Assembly: GCA_963921195.1 (NCBI GenBank)
Contig: OY992537.1
Coordinates: forward strand, 95,500,736-95,564,735
Source: Pegoplata infirma
Taxonomy: Eukaryota; Arthropoda; Insecta; Diptera; Anthomyiidae
Length of the DNA stretch: 64,000 bases
Reading direction: 5' to 3'
Below, in pieces: positions 54,847 to 64,000 of this stretch. Every line of letters begins with the position of its first letter. The first letter of the stretch is position 1. Made by a program: the position numbers and the translations under genes. A model generated the notes under the pieces. The model ran no database searches, was not told the DNA's origin, and was given only the letters and a program-made list of their open reading frames with translations.

Positions 54847-55361
54847 TTTGCTATTACCAAGCGAAATTACAAAAAGAGGCCATTTTCGGGACAGGCTAAG
54901 GTATATTTTCAAAATTTGACAGGTAAACGTCTCTTGTCATCGATTTTTTGCTATTACCTTAAATTTTATTTTTCGGGACAGGCTAATATACCTAATATAA
55001 TACGGTTATTAGAGTCATTTGAGTCAAAACTTAAAAGGACCTTTGTATGGGGGCTAGGTCTAAATATGGACCAATTTTTTCTAATTTCAATAGGCTTCGT
55101 CCTTGGGCCAAGAGAGAATTAAGTTTCAAATTTCAAGTCAATTGATTAAAAATTGCGACCTGTATCGTGTTTACACCGTTTACATGGACAGACAGACAGA
55201 CAGACAGACAGACGGACGGACATCGCTAAATCGACTTAAAAAGTTATTCTGAGTCGATCGGTATGCTTAAAGGTGGGTCTAGGACCAATATTTCGGATAG
55301 TTATAAACATCAACACAAACTCATTATACCCTGTACCACAGTGTGGTGTTGGGTATAAAAA

Positions 55362-55490
55362 GCACAAGTGAAGTTAAGAAAAGCCCAATTGAAATTCAGA
55401 AATCGTGAATAAAATTCAGAAAAACCCAATTGAAATTCAGAAAAGCCCAATTGAAATGCAGAAATCGTATTGAAACTGAGAAGAGCCCAC
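55362..55490. repeat. Continuation of the 20-bp AATTGAAATTCAG array
   Basis: Same unit as 52,313-52,532; separated from it by DINE B3. Confidence 0.85.
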
Positions 55491-55492
55491 AC

Positions 55493-55870
55493 TCGGAGAA
55501 AAATGCTTCATAATATTTATGACATGGTTTCATAACATTTCATGATTTCATAAAAAAAAATCCATAAACGTGTCATATGATTTTTTATAATATGAATAAG
55601 AAATTGGGGCAAAACAATTATAGCTCCAGAAGACGACTTTTAAAATTGTAATTCCTTATTTTAGTTATTCCAATGTAAATATCATCGATTTTATTTTTAA
55701 AAAAAATAATGCATTTGCTCTATTAATAAAACATTTCATAAATACTATGAAACCTTTTCATATATATAATGAAACTTGTCATTAAAGTTCGTCCAATGTA
55801 ACTGTTTCATTAAAGTTGATGAAATTTGAAAGGTTTCATAAATATAACTTTCGAGACCAATTTTGGATAA
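55493..55870. repeat. TTTCATAA-rich repeat
   Basis: Many TTTCATAA / TTATGAAA motifs in both orientations suggest a decayed palindromic MITE; termini are not definable. Confidence 0.35.
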
Positions 55871-56004
55871 AAAAATATTTTTTTTATTTAAAAATCAGCA
55901 TCTGTAAACTAAAATTGCGGTATTGGAATTTTCTAAATATTTTTCCATTAAAGCCCTACTGTAAAATCTATCTGATTTGTCGGATGTAAAAATGCAATAT
56001 CTTA

Positions 56005-56895
56005 CACTCAAAAAAAACCTTTTAAAATTAATAGAAAAACTTGTATTTTTTTTTTTTGTTTGCTACCTCCTATTTGACAAAAATTCCTAGTAATTTTACA
56101 AGCTTTTTACCAATAATTTTGTAATTTTACAAGGTGTTTACCAATAAAATTGTAAATTTACAAATTTTTTGACACGATAAAATTTACAAAGAGGTTTCGT
56201 TGTTTTACTAGATTTTTTGCTACCTCCTATTTTACGAGAATTCCTAGTAATTTTAGGAGCTGTTTACCAATAATTTTGTATTTTTACAAGCTTTTTACCA
56301 ATAAAATTTTAAATTTACAGTTTTTTGTTGCAATTAAAATTACAAGAAATTCTCGTAAATTTACTAGATTTTTTTGGTAAAATTATCTTGGAAATTTGTA
56401 AAATTACAAAAAAAATTGTAAAATTACAAAAAAAAAATGTAAATTTCGATTTGTTAAAAAACAAGGAATACTCCCGAGTAAAAAAAGTTTATATATAATT
56501 TGATAAAATTATACCAAATTATATATAATTATATAAAATTATATATAGAGGTAAAAATTTCCAAAAAATTTTATAAAATTATATAAAATTTGATAAAATT
56601 ATATATAATTATATCCAGGATTTGGTGGATATAATTATATCAAATTATATATAACTTGATATAATTATATCTACCAATTCCTGGATATAATTGTATATAA
56701 TTTTATCAAATTATATATAATTTTATCCAATTTTTTGGAGAATTTTCCATCTACATATAATTTTATATAATTATATATAATTTGATATAATTTTATCAAA
56801 TTATATATAATTATATAAAAACTTTTTTACTCGGGCTGTTAAACAAGGATTACGAGACTTTTCCTAGTAATTTGACAAAGTTTTTTTTTTGTGTG
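56005..56895. mobile_element. Family D MITE, TA target, with nested CCC MITE
   Basis: CACTCAAAAAAAACC start after TA (56,003-56,004) and GTTTTTTTTTTTGTGTG end. Arms contain the shared TTTTACAAGCTTTTTACCAA and TCGTAAATTTACTAG blocks. Confidence 0.7.
56473..56835. mobile_element. 363-bp CCCGAGTAAAAAAAG element, 2-bp TSD (CT)
   Basis: Inverted ends CCCGAGTAAAAAAAGTT / AACTTTTTTACTCGGG; CT on both sides (56,471-56,472; 56,836-56,837), and without it the flanks join as GGAATACTGTTAAACAAGG. The interior is a chain of TATATAATTATATAAAATT palindromes. Confidence 0.8.
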
Positions 56896-56955
56896 AAGGA
56901 GATTCATAAGGAGCTCGAATTGGTTTCAAGGCAGGGACTAGTAGGGTAACCCCAT

Positions 56956-58032
56956 CTTTTTTCGAAAGAGACATCATCATATAAAAACTTAAGAATTTAT
57001 AAGAAACGGATAAACGTCCCATAGAGCCATCATCTGAAACTTTTAAGCTATTTCCTGTAGAAATTACCTCGAAGCACTGCTATTTTTATACCCTCTTACC
57101 AAATGTATGCTCAGTTTTGTAATGTTTTGATGAAAAATGTTAAAATAAGAAACTTCCAAGCGGTATAAGTCAAAAACTATAAAAAAAATAAGAAAAATAT
57201 TTCTTAATGTTAAACAATTTCTTCTGGTATTATCCGATGATGTTAAGGAAGTTTTAGCTGACTGCGTGACTGACTGCCAGGCCAGGTTGATGGCAGTTGG
57301 CAGTAAGTAAAATGCGTCGTCTCATATGTATGAGATGATGGTCAAAACTTGGGCCACCTTTAACAATAACATAAAAACAAAACTAAAAAATAAAATAATA
57401 AAAAAAAATACAACCAGCATCATCTCAAACAAATAGGAGTCATTAGGAAATTGTTAAAAATTTCCGCAAAATAAAAAAAATGAAAATTGTAAAACAAAAC
57501 TGCACAAAAAAAACTCTATACAAACAGTTCAAAGAGTTGCTAAAAAAAATGAAAACTAAATAAAAAAATTGTATGGAATATAAAACTATTAGCCACCAAC
57601 CGCCATTATTTGCCGGGAGATGTGAACAATAAACAGCTTGTAAATGCCCTCCTCTGACAATGCGGTTACATTTGGTGATGTCAATACATTTTTAGGATGC
57701 TACTACTTGCTAACTTGCAACATGCAGCAACAGCAGCAGCAGCTAGCAATTACAGTTGTTTAAGTTTTATTGTCTGTACTTTGTAAAGTTGAATGTTGAA
57801 ATAATTTTTAAGGATGTGTAAAATGTTGGCAATTTATTTGTTTTATATAAAACAATGTGGGTTCATGTTTCAAGAGACCAAAACGACACAAAAAAATTTT
57901 AAATTGCAAGTACTTTGTTTAAGATTAAATGTTCAGAAATATATTTGAAACAGAAATGCAAGCGATTTTGAGGCAATTGCAAGACCAATGCTGAAGGGTA
58001 AAAAACCACAACAATCCCCACAATTGCTTTAG
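56956..58032. other. Probably low-copy DNA, no gene recognised
   Basis: Balanced composition with CAACATGCAGCAACAGCAGC and little similarity to the other repeats. No frame with a domain; could be intronic or regulatory. Confidence 0.35.
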
Positions 58033-58582
58033 AGTCGTCCGTCCGTCTGTCTGTCCATGTAAACGATGTAAACACGATACAGGTCGTAATTTTTAATCAA
58101 TTAACTTGAAATTTTAAACTTAAGACTCTATTGTCCCAAGGACGAAGCATATTGAAATTGAAAAAAATCGGTCCATATTTAGACCTAGCCCCATACAAAG
58201 GTCCTCTTTAGTTTTGGCTTAAATGACTCTTATAATTATAATCGTATTATGATAGGTATCTTATCAAAATTTCGCAGGTAAACGTGTTTGTCTCCACAAA
58301 CCACCATTCCGAATTTTGAAGGAATCGGACCAGTTCTTCTTGTAGCCCCCATACAAACCACCTTCCTGATTTTCACATAAATCTCTCAAGTTTCATGAAA
58401 AAAAAGAAAATATTTAATTAAATTTTTATTATTTCACTCAAATTTGATTTGTAAGTGTTTTTTTACACTTATTAAAGATTTGACAAATATATATCCAATC
58501 GGTCCATGTTTGAACTTGGGACCCATTTTCCGGGTATTATATGGTCTGTCTTGATTGACTATAATTTTCTTACTTGTTTTTA
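58033..58582 (+). mobile_element. DINE-1-like relic, type B (B4), 5'-truncated
   Basis: Begins in the GTCCGTCCGTCTGTCTGTCC core, then GATACAGGTCGTAATTTTTA, and ends GTCTTGATTGACTATAATTT with TCTTACTTGTTTTT. The 5' TATACCC end is absent. Confidence 0.85.
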
Positions 58583-58589
58583 TTTAAAT

Positions 58590-59260
58590 TTGCTCCCATC
58601 ACTCTGATTGTCTCAAGGATGTTCCTAGAGAAATCAAATGTATGAACGACCTCTAATATTTTTTTAACCACAACATTTTCTCAGGGCATACCTACACTCA
58701 AAAAAAACCTTGTCAAATTACTAGAAAAAGTCTCGTTATCCCATTTTTCCAATATTTGACAGTTTTCCTTGGTTTTTTAACAAATAATTTTCGATCGAAA
58801 TTTACATTTTGTTTTGTTATTTTACAGTTTTTCTTGTAATTTAACAAATTTCCAAGATTTTTTACAAAAAAAAACTAGTTAATTTACGAGAGTTTCTTGT
58901 AAGTTTTATTTCGTCAAAAAAAATGGGTAAAAATCTTGTAAAATTCCAAAAAAGCTCGTAATTTTTACTAGGAATTCTCGTAAAATAGAAGGTAGCAAAA
59001 TATCTAGTAAAGTTATGAAACCTCCTTGTAAGTTTTATCGCGTCAAAAAAATTGTAAATTTACCATTTTTTTGGTAAAAAGCTTGTAAAATTATTGGTAA
59101 AAGGCTTGTAAAATAACAAGAAATTCTTGTCAAATAGGAAGTAGCAAAAAAGATTACAAACTTTTCTTGTAATTTTACAAGTTTTTTTTTTTTGAGTGTA
59201 TCATCTTTCACCACTTCCTAAGGGACCTCCCATACAAAATAAAAATTTTTTCAAAATATT
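58590..59260. repeat. Relic arm of the GGGGCATTCC palindrome family
   Basis: TGTATGAACGACC, AACATTTTCTCAGGGCATACC and CCACTTCCTAAGGGACCTCC correspond to 27,660-27,960 of the large palindrome. It is interrupted by a family D MITE. Confidence 0.5.
58695..59198. mobile_element. Complete family D MITE, TA TSD
   Basis: CACTCAAAAAAAACCTTGTC to TTTTTTTTTTTGAGTG, TA at 58,693-58,694 and 59,199-59,200. About 500 bp, with arms of TTGTAAAATTAC-type motifs. Confidence 0.8.
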
Positions 59261-59539
59261 GGGCGACATTTTAACAAGTAAATATTCAATAAACTTTTTG
59301 GTTTTGAGCATATTGTACTGAAATTTTAAATTTATATAGGTCTTAAAAAAGATTTGCTGAAAGAAATCCCCCCAATTCCCTACTTTTTTGTTAACAATTT
59401 TCAAAAAACTGATTTTTGCTGTCACGCCGTGCACTTTTTCCCCCTGGGGGGTAAAGTTAAAATTTGTGTTAAAATGGGTGAACTTTCGATGAGGCTAGGA
59501 AGCCTAAAATAAGAAATTTTGAAATCAAAAGAGTGTTGG

Positions 59540-59888
59540 AACACCGAAAGAATTTGAAACGAATTTCAATCAACAAACACGCGGATTCAATCAGTTTTTT
59601 TATTGAAATTCCTCCAATTAAGAAAATTGTTATACCAATCATCAAATTGTAGGTGATTGATTGAAAATTTTTTGAATCAATAATTTTTTCGATTTTGATG
59701 AAAAATTTGATAATTTTTTTATTTATAGTCAATTAAAATAATGATTGATTTAACGAATGAATTGTAAGCTGACAAAATGATCAAAAAAATCATCTTTTTT
59801 GCTTTCCAATATGTTGCCAACAATAAAAAAAAGTAAAACTCAATTATTTTGTATATTTTTTAATTAATCTTTTTAAATAAATTAAAGC
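59540..59888. mobile_element. Relic of family E MITE
   Basis: AGAATTTGAAACGAATTTCA and TGCTTTCCAATATGTTGCCA match 2,174-2,500. The right end is lost at a DINE insertion. Confidence 0.6.
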
Positions 59889-60358
59889 GAAAACAAGTAA
59901 GTGTAAATTCGGCTGTGCCGAATCTTTTATACCCTCCAATATGTAAAAAAAAAAATATAGCGGCGTTTTTTGGGAGAGAGCTTCGAGGGGAAGGGGACAC
60001 CTCCACCTCTCGAAAATTTTTTACTAATTTATTTATTATGCTTTTTGCACTAAATTAATACAATTTTATCATTATTCAAATTATTTCTTTTATATCCACC
60101 CCCTAAAAAGAGGGCGGGCAAAAAAAAACTAAATTTTTTAGTCCCCCCGGTCCTAGTGCAGTACTCTGAACTTCTTCCTGCATAAACTTGTTTCATTTGT
60201 TTAACAAAAATATAAAAAACACGTAAAAAGAAATTGTGTTTTTCAGAGGTTGGTTTAGTTCCTCAAGAGGGAACTGTTTTCCGCCTGGTCCGATTTTGCC
60301 CATTTACGAACTTAACCTGCCTAGGACCAGAAAAACCAAAGTGGTTTCAATGGGATAT
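59889..60358 (-). mobile_element. DINE-like relic, type C
   Basis: AACAAGTAAGTGTAAATTCG and TTCGGCTGTGCCGAA (3' tail and hairpin on the minus strand), then GTCCGATTTTGCCCATTTAC as at 43,228. Its 5' end was not found beyond the palindrome. Confidence 0.6.
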
Positions 60359-61595
60359 CATTTGCAAAGTATTCGCTCTTAGGGTACTATTAAATAACAA
60401 AAATAAAATTTAAGTTTTTTCAAAAAGTGGGCCTTGTAGGCGTGGTCAAATATTGAAAATATCAAACTTCTTTGACTGAGTATCTTTACTTCAATATTTA
60501 TGCAAATTAAATGAAACACAGTAAAGTCTTAAAGACAAACGTTTTTTATAGATTTTTGTATGGGCTATCGATTAAAAAAATAAAAATTGGAAAACTTTCA
60601 GAAGAAGTTCTGAATTTTTCAAATTTAAACTTAAACTTTATTTATCAAAAAACATGCCGCAATTTTATTTTTTTTTTAATTTTTAAAAAAAAAAGTTAAA
60701 GTGCTTTTCTATATGTTCTGAAATTTTCAGAGATGTGTTTTGCCTTGTTTTCGAGAAATCAAATGTCAAAGATTGCAACACGCTAATTTTATACAATAAT
60801 GGTGTATAAAACGTGTGCGTATGAGTAATATCAATACTTAAAAAATGCTTTAAGAGGCGATGGGAGCGTGAGTGAGTTTTTATTTACGATCACGCACGCT
60901 AATGAAAGAAAAAAAATTATTCAAGCACGATATTTTATTTTACTCACGCTCACGTGAACATCGTGACCGTGACTTGTTTTTTTCTACTCACGTGTGCGTG
61001 AATGAGCGTGAGCAAAATAAAATATCGTGCGTGACTAATTTTTTTCTTTCATGAGCGTGCGAAATCGTTATTAAAAACTCACTCACGCTGCCATCGCCTC
61101 TTAAAATATTTTTCAAGTATTGATATTACTCATACGCACACGTTTTATACACCATTATTGTATAAAATTAGCGTGTTGCAATCTTTGACATTTGATTTCT
61201 CGAAAACAAGGCAAAACACATCTCTGAAAATTTCAGAACAGATAGAAAAGTCCTTTAACTTTTTTCTAAAAATTAAAAAAAAAAAAAAATGCGGCATGTT
61301 TTTTGATAAATAAAGTTTAAACTTAAATTTAAGAAATTCAGAACTTCTTCTGAAAATTTTCCAATTTTTATTTTTTTAATCGATAGCCCATACAAAAATC
61401 TAAAAAAAACCTTTGTCTTTAAGACTTTACTGTGTTTCATTTAATTTGCATAAATATTGAAGTAAAGATGCTCAGACAAAAAAGTTAGATATTTCCAATT
61501 TTTGACCACGCCTACAAGTCACACTTTTTGAAGAAACTTAAATTTTATTTTTGTTATTTAATAGTACCCTAAGAGCGAATACATATGCAAAAGGC
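60359..61595. repeat. 1.2-kb near-perfect palindrome with (T)CACGCTCACG core
   Basis: GTATTCGCTCTTAGGGTACT at the left is inverted at about 61,560-61,585, and arms of about 600 bp match closely (for example TGGTGTATAAAACGTGTGCG). The central 60,890-61,060 has many CACG(C/A)TCACG / CGTGAGCGTG repeats. No gene; the 60-codon central frame is palindrome sequence. Confidence 0.85.
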
Positions 61596-61756
61596 GCCCT
61601 GCTTTGGAGAGTTTTTCAAAAAACTTAAAATGGCGATATCTCGAAAACTAAGCCAGATATAACAAAAATGGAGGACATTTTTGGTTTTCAGAATAACCAT
61701 AGTGTAGCCGATTCCTTCACATGTGTGGGTCCCCATGGGTCCTAACTTTGGATCTA

Positions 61757-62394
61757 AACAAGTAAAAAAGTTAAATTCGCCCTTGCCGAATGTATTGAAG
61801 GTTAGGTTAGGAATGTATTGAAACCCTCCACAATTTAAAAAAGACTATGGCAAAAAACTTTTTTTAAAAGGAAATTACTTTTGAAAAAAAAAATAAAAAA
61901 AAAATTTCCGCGAAAAAAAGTTTTTGGTAAAAAAAAAAAAAAAACGCGGTTTTTTGTCAAAAAATATGTTTGCATTTGCTAAAATACCATTCGGTGTTCA
62001 ATTCTGTTTACATATGTCAACCCGCATACAAATTAAAGCTTTCTGTATTTTTAGGTTTTGTTGAATGCACCAAAATTTTTGAGGTGTCCTTACATTTTCG
62101 TTCATAACTTTTAAACCGCTAAACCGATATCGCTCAAATGCAATAACAAACTTCTCGGGAGAACTTCCAATAAATATGTTACGTTTCAGTCAACTCCGTG
62201 TAATATTTTGGCCGTGATCACCATTTCCACAGACAGACAGGCAGACAGACGGACATCGCTAGAATGTCTTAAAATCAATCACTGATCAATTATATATATA
62301 CTTTATGGGGTCCCAGACCGATATTTCGATGAGTTACAAACGGAATGACAAACTTATATATACCCTCTATCACTAGAGTGGAGGGTATAAAAAT
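61757..62394 (-). mobile_element. DINE-1-like relic, type A (A7)
   Basis: Ends AACAAGTAAAAAAGTTAAAT / TTCGCCCTTGCCGAA and GAGTGGAGGGTATAAAA. It is inserted in a repeat whose uninterrupted version (inverted) is at about 43,895-43,975, and no target duplication is visible. It has a small internal duplication (GAATGTATTGAA twice around 61,786-61,822). Confidence 0.85.
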
Positions 62395-63027
62395 TGGCAT
62401 TCCCGAAAGTTTTGAAAATTCTCAAATCTCGATGCATTTTGGTAGCTCTCAACACGTAGAACACGATCGATAAATATTCAAAAGCTCTCCGAGTAATACT
62501 TTTAAAGTTATCCAGTTTTTAAAATTCTCAAGACCCTATTGGATCCCAAAATGTACGTATCTCAAAAACTAAGCAAGATACAGGAAAACGGACAAACATT
62601 TTGGATCAACAACTATGATGATTCCTTAGGGACCCAACTGGTTCAGGGCCAATAGGGATCTGGAAAGCACTGGTGCTCGGTTTTGGCCGACAATAACTTT
62701 CTTACTTGTTTTTTACATAAAAAACCTTTCTTTAACGATTTTTTTATTTAAAAATTTTTATTTAGTTTCTTCATAATTTCTTTTCTAAGCATTTTTTTTA
62801 ACAATTTTTTATTTAAATTTTTTTTTTTAACCAATTTTTTTCGGATAATGTTTTTTGCAATAAGCTAAATTTAACTTTAATTAAGCAACCTAAAAATTTG
62901 TTGTAAGTCGTATTTGTAAATACATAATTATTACAAAACTTACAAAAATGATTATTATAACTAAATTATGATACTATTCAACAATTTTGACACTCCCCTT
63001 ATAATTTCTGTAGCAAACAATAATATG
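62395..63027. other. Repeat remnant, then T-rich DNA
   Basis: 62,395-62,690 matches the GGACCC/CTTAGTTTTTGAGAT repeat in the MITE at 43,476 (inverted). The remainder is T-rich without gene. Confidence 0.45.
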
Positions 63028-63029
63028 TA

Positions 63030-63564
63030 CACTCAAAATAATTATTCTGTTAAATACTGTGTAAAATGACTGTAATCTCAATTCGACAGATATTTGACAA
63101 AGTTATCTGTCGAAATACAGATTTTAATGAAAATACTTTGTATTTTCTTGTAACCAAAAAACAAAATTTTGTAAAATTGAAGTTACCCGTTAAAAACTCG
63201 TAATTTTCAAAAAAAAATAAAAAAGTAAATTTACAATTTGGAAGCATTAAGCGGGAAAATTTAACAAAATTTTAATTAATTTAATTTTTTTAATTTTAAT
63301 TAATGTTTTGAAGCAGAGAAGTTTTACTCATAAAATGGATTTTACTAAAACTTTGTAAATTTACAGAGTTTTTTTTGTAAAATTCTTTTCGGTTTTATCA
63401 ATATTTTACAGATAATTCTGTAAATTTACAGTTTTTTTATCGAAATCATTTTACAGAGTTTTCTTCGTAAAATAACAAAAAATCTTGCTGGTTGGAAATC
63501 TATGGTATTTTCTGCTGGCTCAGCAGAGTATCTCTGTAATTTAACAGAGTGATTATTTTGAGTG
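63030..63564. mobile_element. 535-bp diverged copy of the ACTCTGT MITE, inverted
   Basis: CACTCAAAATAATTATTCTG start, right end AACAGAGTGATTATTTTGAGTG-like, TA TSD (63,028-63,029; 63,565-63,566). Compared with the 685-bp copies it is reversed, shorter in the middle and has more substitutions. Confidence 0.85.
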
Positions 63565-63566
63565 TA

Positions 63567-64000
63567 GTGTAAACTCGTGCCTGGACATTTTTCGACTTTA
63601 TTTCTATTCAATACAATGACCTTTATTTAAAAACACAGTGCAACAAATTTTAGGGCATTGCTTATCACTTAATATTATTTTAAATCATTCCAAACAATTC
63701 TTAAATTTTCCTGCTGCACCGTGTAGTTAAAAAAATTTTGTGATGATTTTCCCAGAAAAACAAATTAATAGCAAATTTGAATGAAAAAAAAAAATCTCTA
63801 TGAAAAAAGTGTATTTAAAAAATTAACATGAACTTACGATATGATCTAGAAAAATGGAACAGAATGAAACACAGAAAATAAAGATACAATATCAACAAAA
63901 GAACATCAAATGTTGTATGCAGTTGATGGAGTGTAAAAAACTCTACATTTTAATGATTTACAAGGAAAATCTTTACAAAAAAATAAAAAATAAATAAAAA
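63567..64000. other. No gene recognised
   Basis: AT-rich, no repeat ends or domains. Confidence 0.35.

Larger units (their letters stand above)
53012..54985. mobile_element. hAT-like element (TAGCCTGTCCCG ends) with rearranged right end
   Basis: TAGCCTGTCCCGAAAATGG at the left, inverse CGGGACAGGCTA at the right, exact 8-bp TSD ATATACCT (53,004-53,011; 54,986-54,993). The right side contains a second, internal terminus (to 54,898) followed by a 40-nt inverted copy (54,899-54,938) of the left flank 52,972-53,011. An inner foldback occupies 53,117-53,647 and a DINE 53,652-54,846. Confidence 0.85.
52533..55361 (-). mobile_element. DINE-1-like relic, type B (B3), split by a hAT-like element
   Basis: Minus-strand 3' tail at 52,533-52,575 (AACAAGTAAGAAAATTATAG, GGTCAAGACCGACC) and 5' TATACCC end at about 55,361, GTCTGTCTGTC core at about 55,190-55,215. 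The DINE sits inside a 20-bp tandem array and is itself split at ATATACCT. Confidence 0.85.
55955..56955 (+). pseudogene. Tail fragment of RNase-H-type non-LTR, split by a MITE
   Basis: CTGATTTGTCGGATGTAAAA (55,971-56,003) and AGATTCATAAGGAGCTC...GGGACTAGTAGGGTAACC (56,897-56,955) together match the 3' coding end and start of the 3' UTR of the family at 22,181 (SDVKIQHLRSF, then GGGACTAGTAGGGAAACC). A family D MITE separates them. Confidence 0.6.

Noticed and set aside
57700..57760. CAGCAACAGCAGCAGCAG tract considered as poly-Gln coding exon
   Set aside because: No open frame of useful length extends from it, and such tracts are common in fly non-coding DNA.

Overview
The window looks like intergenic or intronic DNA from a fly, most likely a calyptrate brachyceran. 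It is very AT-rich and dominated by DINE-1/INE-1-like Helitron relics (TATACCC ends, GTCTGTCC-type cores, TTCGGCaagGCCGAA hairpin, ACTTGTTTT tail), foldback elements, MITEs and dead non-LTR retrotransposons. No bacterial features, tRNA, rRNA or CRISPR were seen. Most calls come from reading termini and target-site duplications (TSDs) by eye. The organism is an inference; no database search was possible.

The one convincing host gene is a two-exon gene for a 57-residue secreted Gly-rich peptide (29,252-29,699) with TATA box, GTAAGT donor, AG acceptor and AATAAA. It sits in a tandemly duplicated unit (unit 1 25,948-30,516; unit 2 30,517-40,752). The second copy (36,823-38,937) has ATG changed to ATT, nine changed codons against one silent change, a 1.66-kb insertion in its intron and a mutated poly(A) signal. 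In both units the flanking DINE is split at the same ATATAT site by a different foldback element (1.95 kb in unit 1, 5.09 kb in unit 2).

Layout. 1-6 kb: foldbacks, a hAT-like element with an inserted DINE, AT-rich DNA. 6-14 kb: palindromic elements, a Jockey-like relic, a 2.3-kb foldback. 14-20.6 kb: an RNase-H-bearing non-LTR relic broken by a CCC-type MITE and by a Transib-like element that itself carries a hAT-like element. 20.8-26 kb: a palindromic MITE, an antisense copy of the retrotransposon with RT motifs, and a second Transib-like element. 26-40.8 kb: the duplicated peptide-gene units. 41-49.8 kb: a hAT-like element with a 20-bp palindromic array and a 69-bp hairpin, several DINEs, a hAT-like copy. 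50-58 kb: probable low-copy DNA, a foldback with a nested MITE, a DINE split by a rearranged hAT-like element. 58-64 kb: DINEs, a 1.2-kb palindrome, MITEs.

The nesting gives a readable insertion order, and several TSDs are confirmed by an empty site in a duplicate or in the other arm of a palindrome. Three element groups stand out: Transib-like elements with RSS-heptamer-like ends and 5-bp TSDs; CCC...GGG elements with 2-bp TSDs that are not restricted to TA; and GGGGCATT foldbacks that share one target position.
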